64,000 bases of DNA. It comes from Rhizobium leguminosarum. GTDB lineage: Bacteria > Pseudomonadota > Alphaproteobacteria > Rhizobiales > Rhizobiaceae. The DNA is taken from positions 1 to 64,000 of the forward strand of contig NZ_JAGIOR010000004.1 in the NCBI RefSeq assembly GCF_017876795.1, written 5' to 3'. Shown here in pieces: positions 35,988-45,467 of the stretch (positions within the stretch are counted from its first letter, which is position 1; every line of letters starts with the position of its first letter). The notes beneath the pieces were generated by a model that had not been told where the DNA came from, did no database searches, and worked only from the letters and a program-made list of their open reading frames with translations. The position numbers and the translations under genes were made by a program.

Positions 35988-37343
35988 TTATCGCGAGAGT
36001 GCCGGGTGCGCTGCTGCACCCTGAGCCGTCTCTTTGTCTGGCGCGCCAGCGGCATTTCGCCTTTGCCAGACATAGACGGGGATGCCGAGCATCAACAGGA
36101 CCAGGCCATAGAGCACCGGCTCGGCGCCGGAGCCATAGAGAGTGAAGATCGCAAAGAGAAAGGCGATGAGCTCGATCGCGCTTACCTTTGGCATTTGCCC
36201 TTGCGTCGCGCCTGCAACAAGGGTCCTGGCCAGCGAACAGAAGGCGTAGGGAACGACGGCGGTCATCGTGCTCAGCCCGACCATCAGCCGATAGACGGCG
36301 GCAAAGCCTTCGGAGCCGATCGCTTGAACCAGCACCAGAAGTGTTGCAAACGAGGCAGAGATGACCATGCCCCATGCCGGCACGCCGCGCGGCGAGAGCC
36401 GCGCGAAAAGCGGCGGAAACAGCCCGTCGCGGGCAGCTGCCATCGGAACCTGGCCCATCAGCAGGGTCCAGCCATTGAGCGCTCCGATCGAGGAGATCAG
36501 GACCGCGATCGAGATCGCCAGTTCGCCGGCGCGCCCCCACATGATCCCGGCGGCCTGGGAGAAGGGTGCTACCGAATGAACAAGCTGCTCGCGCGGGACG
36601 AGGCCCATCACCACGATGGTGCCGAGCACGTAAAGAGTGGCGGCGATCGAGATCCCGATCACCGTCGACCGGGGAATGGTACGCTCGGCGTTCTCGACAT
36701 CACCGGCAGGAACGGTCGCCGATTCCAGCCCGAGATAGGCAAACATCGTCAGTGGCGCCAGCGTCGCGACCGATTGCAGCAGCGGCTGGCCGCTCGGATT
36801 GAAGTCGGAGAAATGCGACGGATCGATATAGAGAAGACCGATGATGGCGACCGCACCGAAGGGAAGCAGCTTGGCATAGGTGGTAACCTGCGCGAAGAGG
36901 CCGGCGGCATGAACGCCGCGAAGATTGACGAGCACGATCGCCCAGATCACACCAAGGGTCAGCACGGTGGCGGCGAAGCGGTTGCCAAGTGCAGGGAAGA
37001 GATCGACCATCACCCCGGTAAAGGCAATGGCGATGACGGGCAGCGATGTCCAGATGGAAATCCAGTAACCCCAGGCGATCAGAAAGCCGGCGAAATCGCC
37101 ATAGGCGATCCTCGTATAGGCATAGGGTCCGCCGACGGCGGGCACAAGGCTTGCAAGACGCGCGAAGGTGAGGCCGAGGCAGATCGCACCCGCGCCCATG
37201 AGGATCCAGACGATGATCGCCAGATTGCCATAGGGCGCGACGGCAGCCGGGGAAAGATAAAACCCGGACCCGACCATGTTTCCGACCACGATGGCGGTGC
37301 AGGCGGCAAGTCCCAGGCTCTTGCCGTTTGGCGACGTTGTCAT
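35988..37343 (-). CDS. APC-family amino acid antiporter (AdiC/ArcD-like)
   Basis: A 451-residue protein with about 12 membrane segments, of the basic amino acid/polyamine antiporter (APA) type. Markers are GNMVGSGFYLSPAAVA (TM1 substrate loop G-S-G), VPAVGGPYAYTR, LGLESATVPAGDVENAERTI and GWTLLMGQVPMAAARDGLFP. By sequence feel it is nearer AdiC/PotE than APC uptake systems. Given arcABC on one side and adiA on the other, it probably exchanges arginine for ornithine or agmatine. ATG 37341-37343 follows GGGAGG. Confidence 0.87.
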   Translation of the reverse strand: MTTSPNGKSLGLAACTAIVVGNMVGSGFYLSPAAVAPYGNLAIIVWILMGAGAICLGLTFARLASLVPAVGGPYAYTRIAYGDFAGFLIAWGYWISIWTSLPVIAIAFTGVMVDLFPALGNRFAATVLTLGVIWAIVLVNLRGVHAAGLFAQVTTYAKLLPFGAVAIIGLLYIDPSHFSDFNPSGQPLLQSVATLAPLTMFAYLGLESATVPAGDVENAERTIPRSTVIGISIAATLYVLGTIVVMGLVPREQLVHSVAPFSQAAGIMWGRAGELAISIAVLISSIGALNGWTLLMGQVPMAAARDGLFPPLFARLSPRGVPAWGMVISASFATLLVLVQAIGSEGFAAVYRLMVGLSTMTAVVPYAFCSLARTLVAGATQGQMPKVSAIELIAFLFAIFTLYGSGAEPVLYGLVLLMLGIPVYVWQRRNAAGAPDKETAQGAAAHPALSR

Positions 37344-37541
37344 GAAGACCTCCCGAGAATCTGCCTTTCCGTTCCGATGGGCTTTCGGATAGCGGTTCCT
37401 GGACGCGATCTTCCACCCAAACAATAGGCGCCGCAATCCGGTTCAATGCGTAGTCTGCAACCGTCCATTTTGCGGCAAGCACAGTGTGCGTGGCATGCGG
37501 AAACGGCCTCTTCCGTTCATGATGTTCTCGCTTGGACACCA

Positions 37542-37555
37542 TTGATCGAACGCAA
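37542..37555. promoter_or_regulatory. FNR/FixK-type box between divergent genes
   Basis: TTGATCGAACGCAA matches TTGA-N6-GCAA, within the FixK2-type consensus TTG(A/C)-N6-(T/G)CAA. It is 66 bases before the secreted-protein gene at 37622 and 199 bases before the antiporter start. It fits control of the rightward gene best. Confidence 0.55.
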
Positions 37556-37621
37556 TGCCCGGCTCCTGCATATGGGCTATCTTACGCGCCGAGGATCATT
37601 TTGTTCTCAGGAGTTAAAGAG

Positions 37622-37981
37622 ATGAAGATGGCCGTGATCATTGGAATTGCCGCGTTGACTGCTTTCGCCGGTACCCTTCCGATACAAGCCCAGCAGGATC
37701 GACGCGAATTTCGAAGAATGAACTGGAGTGAGAATTTGCCTGACGCGGTGCGGGCTTATCATGGCAAAAGATTCACGATCGTAAGCTACAGGGTCGCAGA
37801 TTTTTCAGAGACCGGGTCACACCCAAAACCAGGGAGTGAAGAGCATGTCAAAGCCATCAGAGACGCAATACGGTCGAACAAATGGCTCGTGGGGCAGCTC
37901 AAGACCAAAAAACTCGGGCCGAACGATATCGAATGGGCGTCACGGGCACGCAACGGCAACATGACCTTTTATACAAAATGA
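37622..37981 (+). CDS. Hypothetical secreted protein
   Basis: A 119-residue protein with a signal peptide (MAVIIGIAALTAFAGTLPIQA, cleavage before QQD). The mature part is basic and contains RRMNWSENLPDAVRAYHGK and a helix EEHVKAIRDAIRSNKWLV. No family is recognised. AGGAG lies 8 bases before the ATG. An FNR-type box is just upstream, so it may be a microaerobic periplasmic protein. Confidence 0.7.
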   Translation: MKMAVIIGIAALTAFAGTLPIQAQQDRREFRRMNWSENLPDAVRAYHGKRFTIVSYRVADFSETGSHPKPGSEEHVKAIRDAIRSNKWLVGQLKTKKLGPNDIEWASRARNGNMTFYTK

Positions 37982-38363
37982 CGACTATCTGTGCTGGCGT
38001 GCCCTACGAATGTCAGGCCGAGGCGGGTCGCACCGCCTCCCATGATCTTCCAGACGGTTATCGCGAGCTTTTATAGCGTCTTCGATCGAGCGAAAGACGC
38101 AAGCTTGGCCCACCGTGTTCCCACCACGAGAGCGGAGAAGCGGAGACTGCCAGGCTTCTGCCCCTCTGCGATGATGCTGTCTAACCGCAGCCCTAGCCAA
38201 TTCTCGAATATCCATCACAAGCGACATCTCCATCCAAAACGAGGCGCCGCAATTCGGTCGATGCGTAGTCGCCGATTGTCCCGTATCTTCCGTGCTGCAT
38301 GCCTTCAACATTAGCGCGGAGACGTTAGAGTGGGCGGAGCGGATGACCGCGCGGGAGGTGGCG
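37982..38363. other. 382-base intergenic region
   Basis: No gene is supported. Bases 38231-38270 (CCATCCAAAAC-GAGGCGCCGC and GATGCGTAGTC) resemble 37413-37455 upstream of the antiporter, so a short block appears to be duplicated around the small secreted gene. Confidence 0.45.
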
Positions 38364-39290
38364 ATGTCGAACGAACAGGGATTTTTACGGATCTCGATCG
38401 CTGCGACCATCGTGGTTGCCGCACTCGGTGTCGTCTTCGGCATCCTTTCCGGCTCGTTCTCCATCGCTTTCGATGGCGTCTATTCACTCGCCGATGCAGC
38501 GATGACCGGGCTTGCGCTCTGGGTTTCGAGCCTGATCATAAGATCGACGCAGAGCGACGCCCGGTCCGGCAGGATTCGAAACCGTTTTACCATGGGCTTC
38601 TGGCATCTGGAGCCGATCGTCCTCATGCTCAATGGCTGCCTGCTGATGACGGTCGGGGTCTATGCGCTGATCAGCGCCATCATCAGCATCTTGAGCGGCG
38701 GCCATGGACTGCGCTTCGGCATGGCGGTCGCCTATTCCGCAGCGACCTTGCTTGTCTGCATGATCATGGCGGTCCTCGGCATCCGGCTGAACCGCCGGAT
38801 CAACTCTGATTTCGTCTCGCTCGACATCAAGGCCTGGATCATGTCGGGCGGCATCGCGTTTGCCTTGCTTATCGCGTTCATGGTCGGCATTGCCGTGCAG
38901 GAGACGCCGGCCGCCTGGCTTGCCAGCTACATGGATCCGGTTGTCCTGACGCTGGTCTGCCTGGTCATGATCCCGCTTCCGATCGGCACCGTCTGGAAGG
39001 CACTGACCGAAATTCTGCTGATTGCTCCGGTCGAACTCCAGGAGCATGTCGACCGCGTCGCCGCGGAAATGGTCGGCCGCCTCGGCTTCCTTTCTCACCG
39101 TGCCTATGTGGCCCGGGTCGGCCGGGCAACGCAGATCGAACTCTACTTCATCGTGCCCGAAGGGCTTCCTCCGAAGACCGTGGAGGAATGGGACGCGCTC
39201 AGAGACGAGATAGGGGAGGCGATCGGCGACGAGAGCGCCAACCGTTGGCTGACGATTGCCTTCACCGCCGATGCGGAATGGGCGGAGTAG
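38364..39290 (+). CDS. Cation diffusion facilitator family transporter
   Basis: A 308-residue CDF-type efflux protein with about six membrane segments. TM2 carries FDGVYSLADAAM with two Asp, and TM5 has SLDIKAWIMSGG in place of the usual HxxxD pair. This suggests an altered metal site (Mn/Fe rather than Zn, inference). The C-terminal cytoplasmic domain (about 215-300, ending NRWLTIAFTADAEW) is shorter than in FieF. GGGAGG lies before the ATG at 38364; in-frame upstream starts lack an RBS. Confidence 0.83.
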   Translation: MSNEQGFLRISIAATIVVAALGVVFGILSGSFSIAFDGVYSLADAAMTGLALWVSSLIIRSTQSDARSGRIRNRFTMGFWHLEPIVLMLNGCLLMTVGVYALISAIISILSGGHGLRFGMAVAYSAATLLVCMIMAVLGIRLNRRINSDFVSLDIKAWIMSGGIAFALLIAFMVGIAVQETPAAWLASYMDPVVLTLVCLVMIPLPIGTVWKALTEILLIAPVELQEHVDRVAAEMVGRLGFLSHRAYVARVGRATQIELYFIVPEGLPPKTVEEWDALRDEIGEAIGDESANRWLTIAFTADAEWAE

Positions 39291-39342
39291 GCGTTTTCGG
39301 GCATGGGCGTTCCCTGCTGCTATCGAAATGCTTTGCTTCACG

Positions 39343-39356
39343 TTGATTGCAATCAA
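39343..39356 (+). promoter_or_regulatory. Perfect FNR/FixK box upstream of adiA-speF-potE
   Basis: TTGATTGCAATCAA is an exact TTGAT-N4-ATCAA palindrome and the best match in the window. It is 96 bases before the adiA start codon, compatible with class II activation near -41.5 and a leader of about 50 bases. Confidence 0.85.
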
Positions 39357-39451
39357 CGACGCTGCTCCACCCGTCATGTACGATCCCCCAACCTGAGATG
39401 CACGCGGCTGCATGACGGCCACGGCCTTTGCCCCGGTTTCTGGAGGAATGC

Positions 39452-41713
39452 ATGGAATTCCAGATGGCATTTCCGATAGCCGTTATCGACGAGGATTTTG
39501 ATGGCAAGAACGCTGCCGGACGCGGGATGCGCGATCTGGCGGCCGCGATCGAAAAGGAAGGCTTCCGGATCGTCTCCGGCGTGTCCTATGAGGATGCGCG
39601 GCGTCTCGTTCATATCTTCAACACCGAATCTTGCTGGCTGGTTTCCGTCGACGGCACCGAGGACAAGACCACGCGCTGGCAGGTGCTGGCAGAGGTCCTG
39701 ACCGCAAAACGGCAGAGGAACGACCGCCTGCCGATCTTCCTCTTCGGCGACAGCACGACTGCAGAAGATGTCCCGGCTGCGGTGCTGCGCCACGCCAATG
39801 CCTTCTTCCGGCTATTCGAAGATTCGGCGGAATTCATGGCGCGGGCGATCGTGCAGGCCGCGCGGAACTACCTCGACCGGCTGCCGCCGCCGATGTTCAA
39901 GGCGCTGATGGATTATACACTCAAGGGCGCCTATTCCTGGCACACACCTGGACACGGGGGCGGTGTCGCTTTCCGCAAGAGCCCGGTCGGCCAGCTCTTT
40001 TATACCTTCTTTGGCGAAAACACGCTTCGTTCCGATATCTCCGTATCGGTCGGCAGTGTCGGTTCGCTTCTCGATCATGTCGGACCGATCGCCGAGGGTG
40101 AGCGCAATGCGGCGCGTATTTTCGGCACGGACGAGACCATGTTCGTCGTCGGCGGTACGTCGACCGCCAACAAGATCGTATGGCACGGCGTGGTGGGACG
40201 CGGCGATCTGGTGCTGTGCGATCGTAACTGCCACAAGTCCATTCTGCATTCTCTGATCATGACGGGCGCGACGCCCATCTATCTGACGCCGTCGCGCAAT
40301 GGGCTCGGCATCATCGGCCCGATCTCGAAGGACCAGTTCAAGCCTGATGCAATCGCCCGCAAGATTGCCGCGAGCCCCTTTGCCGGGCAGACCAGCGGCA
40401 AGGTCCGGCTGATGGTGATCACCAACTCGACCTATGACGGGCTCTGCTACAATGTCGATGCCATCAAGAAGACATTGGGCGACGCCGTCGAGGTGCTGCA
40501 CTTCGACGAGGCCTGGTATGCCTATGCCAACTTCCATGAATTCTACGACGGTTTTCACGGCATCTCGTCGACGAAGCCGGCGCGATCCAAAACCGCGATC
40601 ACCTTTGCCACGCATTCGACGCACAAGCTTCTGGCTGCTTTCTCGCAGGCATCGATGATCCACATCCAGCATGCCGAGACCAAGCGTCTCGACATTACGC
40701 GCTTCAACGAAGCCTTCATGATGCACACCTCGACCTCGCCGCAATACGGCATCATTGCCTCTTGCGATGTCGCGGCTGCGATGATGGAGCAGCCGGCAGG
40801 GCGTGCGCTCGTTCAGGAGACGATCGACGAAGCCATCAGCTTCCGTCGGGCGATGAACGCTGTGAGGAAACAGACGGAAGCAAGCTGGTGGTTCGATGTC
40901 TGGCAGCCGACGGTTGCCGACGAGACGCCGCGCGACACCCATGCCGACTGGGTCCTCAAGCCGGGTGCGGCCTGGCACGGGTTTGCGGACCTTGCCGAAA
41001 ATCATGTGATGGTCGACCCGATTAAAGTCACCATCCTTTCGCCTGGCTTGTCGGCGAACGGCGTGATGCAGGAGCACGGCATTCCCGCCGCCGTCATCAC
41101 GAAATTCCTCTCCTCCCGTCGCATCGAGATCGAGAAGACCGGGCTCTATTCCTTCCTCATTCTCTTCTCGATGGGGATTACGCGCGGCAAATGGAGCACG
41201 CTTGTCACCGAGCTCATCAATTTCAAGGACCTCTACGCCGCCAACGCGCCGCTGACGCGCGCGCTGCCTGCACTCGCAGCAGCCCATCCGGAGGCCTATG
41301 CGGGCATGGGCTTGAAAGATCTCTGCGAAAAGATCCATGCGATCTATCGCAAGGACGATGTGCCGAAGGCCCAGCGCGACATGTACACGGTCCTGCCGGA
41401 AATGGCACTGCGTCCTGCCGATGCCTATGACCGGCTGGTCAAGGGGAAGATCGAGAGCATCGAGATCGACGATCTCATGGACCGCATCCTCGCCGTGATG
41501 ATCGTTCCCTATCCGCCTGGAATCCCGCTGATCATGCCGGGCGAGAAGATCACCCCATCCACGAAGTCCATTCAGGATTATCTTCTGTATGCCCGGGATT
41601 TCGACAGCAGGTTCCCGGGTTTCGAAACGGATATCCACGGTCTTCGCTTCGCTCCGGGCGATGGCGGGCGCCGCTACCTGGTCGATTGCATTGCAGAGAG
41701 GGCGCAAGCATGA
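39452..41713 (+). CDS. adiA: Biodegradative arginine decarboxylase (AdiA-like)
   Basis: A 753-residue fold-type I PLP decarboxylase of the Orn/Lys/Arg group. It has an N-terminal wing domain (1-about 130), the PLP domain with HTPGHGGGVAFRKSPVG and the Schiff-base Lys392 in HSTHKLLAAFSQAS, and a C-terminal domain with FSMGITRGKWSTLV. The ETIDEAISFRRAM and LKPGAAWHGFADLAENHVMVDP stretches follow E. coli AdiA more than LdcI. It makes agmatine and consumes a proton. GGAGGAATGC precedes the ATG. Its TGA overlaps the next start. Confidence 0.9.
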   Translation: MEFQMAFPIAVIDEDFDGKNAAGRGMRDLAAAIEKEGFRIVSGVSYEDARRLVHIFNTESCWLVSVDGTEDKTTRWQVLAEVLTAKRQRNDRLPIFLFGDSTTAEDVPAAVLRHANAFFRLFEDSAEFMARAIVQAARNYLDRLPPPMFKALMDYTLKGAYSWHTPGHGGGVAFRKSPVGQLFYTFFGENTLRSDISVSVGSVGSLLDHVGPIAEGERNAARIFGTDETMFVVGGTSTANKIVWHGVVGRGDLVLCDRNCHKSILHSLIMTGATPIYLTPSRNGLGIIGPISKDQFKPDAIARKIAASPFAGQTSGKVRLMVITNSTYDGLCYNVDAIKKTLGDAVEVLHFDEAWYAYANFHEFYDGFHGISSTKPARSKTAITFATHSTHKLLAAFSQASMIHIQHAETKRLDITRFNEAFMMHTSTSPQYGIIASCDVAAAMMEQPAGRALVQETIDEAISFRRAMNAVRKQTEASWWFDVWQPTVADETPRDTHADWVLKPGAAWHGFADLAENHVMVDPIKVTILSPGLSANGVMQEHGIPAAVITKFLSSRRIEIEKTGLYSFLILFSMGITRGKWSTLVTELINFKDLYAANAPLTRALPALAAAHPEAYAGMGLKDLCEKIHAIYRKDDVPKAQRDMYTVLPEMALRPADAYDRLVKGKIESIEIDDLMDRILAVMIVPYPPGIPLIMPGEKITPSTKSIQDYLLYARDFDSRFPGFETDIHGLRFAPGDGGRRYLVDCIAERAQA

Positions 41714-44097
41714 TCCCGCGCGATGTGAAGTCTCCGACGGTCGCCATACCGTTTCACAAAATGCTGAAAATCGTGGCCGTCGTCGATCGCGACAATCCGC
41801 AGGCTGTGGAGCTGCTGGCGCAGATTGCTGCCGAGGGTTTCGAAGTGGAACTGCGCGACAGCTACTCCGCCGACGTGTCCGAAGACGCAGCCGTCGGCGC
41901 CTATGTCGGCTCGGTGGAGGGTGGCTGGCTGCCGGCCGCACGCAGCTTCCTCCGCTCCGTCAGGGATATAGGCTTCGCTACGCCGATCTGGGCCATGGCG
42001 GATACGCTGACCGTTGCGGACATGGATGTGGTCGAAATGGCTGGCGAGGTGGAGGGCTTCGTCTATCTCGGCCAGCAGACGCCTTCCTTCTATGCCAAGC
42101 AGATCATTTCTAGCGCGGTCAACTACGGCAAAACGCTGTTGCCGCCGTTTTTTGGCGGCATGATGGCCTATGACGGTGAGGCAAATATCGCTTTCGACTG
42201 CCCAGGTCATCAAGGCGGCCAGTTCTATCGAAAGTCGCCTGCCGGGCAACTCTTCTTCAAATATCTGGGCGAAAGCATTTTCCGAAACGATCTTTGCAAT
42301 GCGGACGTCGATCTCGGCGACCTTTTGATCCACGAGGGGCCTGCCGCGGAAGCCCAGAAGCAGGCGGCGCGCATCTTCGGCGCCGACCGCACATACTTCA
42401 TCTTGAACGGAACCAGCACCTCCAACAAGGTCGTCGCCAATGCGGTGCTGCGCAGCGGCGATCTCGTGCTCTTCGACCGCAACAATCACAAGTCCCTCCA
42501 CCAGGGCGCTCTTGTGCAGGCAGGTGCGATCCCGATCTATCTGCCGACGGCCCGCAGTGCTTTCGGCATGATCGGGGCAGTCGACTGGGCCGCCTGGGAC
42601 GAGAAATGGCTCCGGCAAAAGATCGAGGAGCATCCGCTCGTCAGCGACAAAGGCCGGGCGAACGCTGAAAGGCCGTTCCGGCTGGCCTGCATCCAGCTCG
42701 CGACCTATGACGGCACGATCTACAACGTGCGGGAGGTAATGAAGAAGATCGGCCACCTCTGCGACTACGTGCTCTGGGACGAAGCCTGGATCGGCTACAA
42801 TGCCTTTCATCCGCTCTTCGAGGGACATAGCCCGATGCGGCTCGAGGATCTTCGTGCGGACATGCCGGGTCTGTTTTCCACCCAATCCGTGCACAAACAG
42901 GGGGCGGGCTTCTCACAGGCCTCGCAAATCCACAAGCGGGACGAACATATCAGCGGCCAGCGTCGGTTCGTCGAGCACAAGCGTTTCAACGAATCACTGC
43001 TGATGCACGTTTCGACCTCTCCGTTCTATCCGCTCTTCGCCTCGCTGGATGTCAACGCCAAGGTTCATGAAGGCAAAGCCGGCGAGATGCTGTGGGACCG
43101 CTGCATCGAGCTGGGGATAGAGGTGCGCAAGAAGCTGCGCGGCTTCGTTCAGCACTACGAGTCCAACGCCGCCGGCACCGAGGAACAGTGGTTCTTCGAT
43201 CCCTTCGTGCCGGACAAGGTCAGTGTTTCCGGTTCAAAACATACAAACGATCTCGAAGACGTGCGGTGGGAAGATATTCCAACCGACGTGCTCAAGCGCG
43301 AGCAGCAATGCTGGCGGTTCGATCCGCAGGCAAAGTGGCACGGTTATGCCGGATACGCGCCCGGCTATACGATGGTTGACCCCAACAAGCTTACGCTGTT
43401 GACGCCCGGTATCGATCGGAAGACCGGCGAATATCGCGAATTCGGCATTCCGGCGACGGTTGTCGCCAACTATCTGCGCGAGCAGCGGATCGTGCCTGAA
43501 AAATGCGACCTGAACAGTCTTCTCTTTCTGCTGACGCCGGCCGAGGATGAGAGCAAGCTGAACACACTTGTCGCCAAGCTGGTCAAGTTCAAGAACCTGT
43601 GGGATCGTGACGCGCCGCTGCAGGAAGTGCTGCCCACGGTGTTTGCGGCCAATCGCCAGCGCTATTTCGGCTACACGGTCCGGCAGATTTGCCGCGAAAT
43701 GCACAGCTTCTATCGTGACGCCGGCGTCAAGGAACTGCAACGCCTCTGCTTCCGCTCGGAGAGTTTCCCCGAACCGGCAATTGCTCCGAAGCAGGCCTAT
43801 GAAGCGCTGGTTGCCAACAATGTCGACTATGTGCCGCTGACGCAGGCCGCCAATCGCATCTCGGCAACCCTGGCGCTGATCTATCCGCCAGGCATCGGCG
43901 TGATCGTGCCCGGCGAACGCTGGGACGACAGGGCGCGCCCAATGCGAGACTACTTCCTGGCTTTCGAGGAGTCCTTCAACCGCTTCCCAGGCTTCAACTA
44001 CGAAGTTCAGGGCGTGTTCCAGGAGCGGATCGATGGGCGGATCAAGTTCTACACCTACGTCGTGCGCGAGCAGGGGGGCGAGAGGATCTCATCATGA
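41710..44097 (+). CDS. speF: Ornithine decarboxylase (SpeF/SpeC-like)
   Basis: A 795-residue paralogue in tandem. The PLP region has FDCPGHQGGQFYRKSPAG, and the Schiff-base Lys396 is in STQSVHKQGAGFSQASQIHK. The SVHKQ and SGQRRFVEHKRFNESLL pattern is that of inducible/biosynthetic ornithine decarboxylases, not AdiA. It converts ornithine, the ADI end product, to putrescine with proton uptake. It overlaps both neighbours by ATGA, giving a coupled adiA-speF-potE unit, comparable to speF-potE of enterobacteria. Confidence 0.9.
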   Translation: MIPRDVKSPTVAIPFHKMLKIVAVVDRDNPQAVELLAQIAAEGFEVELRDSYSADVSEDAAVGAYVGSVEGGWLPAARSFLRSVRDIGFATPIWAMADTLTVADMDVVEMAGEVEGFVYLGQQTPSFYAKQIISSAVNYGKTLLPPFFGGMMAYDGEANIAFDCPGHQGGQFYRKSPAGQLFFKYLGESIFRNDLCNADVDLGDLLIHEGPAAEAQKQAARIFGADRTYFILNGTSTSNKVVANAVLRSGDLVLFDRNNHKSLHQGALVQAGAIPIYLPTARSAFGMIGAVDWAAWDEKWLRQKIEEHPLVSDKGRANAERPFRLACIQLATYDGTIYNVREVMKKIGHLCDYVLWDEAWIGYNAFHPLFEGHSPMRLEDLRADMPGLFSTQSVHKQGAGFSQASQIHKRDEHISGQRRFVEHKRFNESLLMHVSTSPFYPLFASLDVNAKVHEGKAGEMLWDRCIELGIEVRKKLRGFVQHYESNAAGTEEQWFFDPFVPDKVSVSGSKHTNDLEDVRWEDIPTDVLKREQQCWRFDPQAKWHGYAGYAPGYTMVDPNKLTLLTPGIDRKTGEYREFGIPATVVANYLREQRIVPEKCDLNSLLFLLTPAEDESKLNTLVAKLVKFKNLWDRDAPLQEVLPTVFAANRQRYFGYTVRQICREMHSFYRDAGVKELQRLCFRSESFPEPAIAPKQAYEALVANNVDYVPLTQAANRISATLALIYPPGIGVIVPGERWDDRARPMRDYFLAFEESFNRFPGFNYEVQGVFQERIDGRIKFYTYVVREQGGERISS

Positions 44098-45452
44098 CCG
44101 AGAACACAATGCATCTTGCAACCGAGGGGGCCGCCAAGAAGAAGATGAACCTGGTTCAGCTTACCTTCATCGTTGCGGTCAACATGATGGGATCCGGCAT
44201 CATCATGCTGCCTGCCAACATGGCGCAGGTCGGCGCCATCTCGCTGCTTTCCTGGCTCGTGACCGCCATCGGCTCGATGGCTATCGCCTACGGGTTCGCG
44301 CAGGCTGGTATCTTCAACCAGCGCCCGGGCGGCATGTCGGCCTACGCGGAGGACGCCTACGGGAAGGATGGCTTCTTCCTGGTATTCTTCCTATATTTTC
44401 TGTCGCTTGCCATCGGCAATGTCGCGATCGGCATCTCTGCGGTCGGCTACCTCGCGGGCTTCTTTCCCGTATTGACCTCGACGCCGATCATGACCTGTCT
44501 GGCGTTGATCGTTCTGCTCTGGCTGACGACGGCGGCAAATTTCGGCGGACCGCGCATCACCGGGCGCATCGGCTCGATCACCGTTTGGGGCGTGATCATT
44601 CCGGTGGGGCTGCTTTCGATCATCGGATGGCTCTGGTTCAGTTCGAGCACCTTTGCCGAGGCCTGGAACCCGAAGGGATTGAGCCTCGGCCAAGGAATGG
44701 GCTCGAGCATTTCGCTGACACTCTGGGCTTTCCTCGGCATGGAATCGGCAGCACAAAATTCGGATGCCGTCGAAAACCCGAAGCGTGATGTGCCACTTGC
44801 CTGTATGTTCGGCACGCTTGGTGCCGCCGTCATCTATATCCTGTCGACCACGGTCATCCAGGGCATCGTGCCGAATGCCGAACTTGCAGCCTCGACCGGG
44901 CCGTTCGCGCTGGCCTATGTCAAGATGTTCAACCCGATGATCGGTTCGATCATCATGGCGCTTGCGGTGCTTGCCTGTCTTGGTTCGCTCTTGGGCTGGC
45001 AATTCACGATCGCGCAGACCGCGCGCACCGCCGCCGAGGGGAGAATGTTTCCCGCCATATTCTCCCACGTGAATGAGATGGGCGCGCCGGTGAAGGGAAT
45101 GATCATTCTCGGCGTCGTCCAGACATGCCTTGCGCTGATGACCATTTCTCCGACGCTCAGCGAGCAGTTCTCCGCTCTGGTCAACCTCGCGGTCGTGACG
45201 AACGTGCTGCCCTATATCATCTCGCTGTCGGCGCTGTTCGTCATCATGAAGGCGGCGCGTGTGCCGCCTGCGAAATACCGGCTGAACGCCGTCATCTGCA
45301 TGATCGGCATGCTTTACAGCGTCTTTGCAATCTATGCTTCCGGCAAGGATGCGGTGTTGGGGGGGATGCTGGTGACAGGGATCAGTTTCATCATCTACGG
45401 CCTGATTGCACCGCGCTTCGCCGTCGGCGTGAACCGTGTGCCGGCCGAGTAG
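44094..45452 (+). CDS. potE: Putrescine:ornithine-type antiporter (PotE-like)
   Basis: A 452-residue APC antiporter with about 12 membrane segments. It carries VNMMGSGIIMLPANMAQVGA in TM1, FNQRPGGMSAYAEDAYGKDG, the TM6 region LWAFLGMESAAQNSDAVENP and GCLGSLLGW-like TM8 residues. The order speF-potE matches the enterobacterial acid-inducible operon, so exchange of putrescine for ornithine is the likely job. The start overlaps the speF stop. Confidence 0.92.
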   Translation: MTENTMHLATEGAAKKKMNLVQLTFIVAVNMMGSGIIMLPANMAQVGAISLLSWLVTAIGSMAIAYGFAQAGIFNQRPGGMSAYAEDAYGKDGFFLVFFLYFLSLAIGNVAIGISAVGYLAGFFPVLTSTPIMTCLALIVLLWLTTAANFGGPRITGRIGSITVWGVIIPVGLLSIIGWLWFSSSTFAEAWNPKGLSLGQGMGSSISLTLWAFLGMESAAQNSDAVENPKRDVPLACMFGTLGAAVIYILSTTVIQGIVPNAELAASTGPFALAYVKMFNPMIGSIIMALAVLACLGSLLGWQFTIAQTARTAAEGRMFPAIFSHVNEMGAPVKGMIILGVVQTCLALMTISPTLSEQFSALVNLAVVTNVLPYIISLSALFVIMKAARVPPAKYRLNAVICMIGMLYSVFAIYASGKDAVLGGMLVTGISFIIYGLIAPRFAVGVNRVPAE

Positions 45453-45467
45453 CGGGGAGGAGAAACC

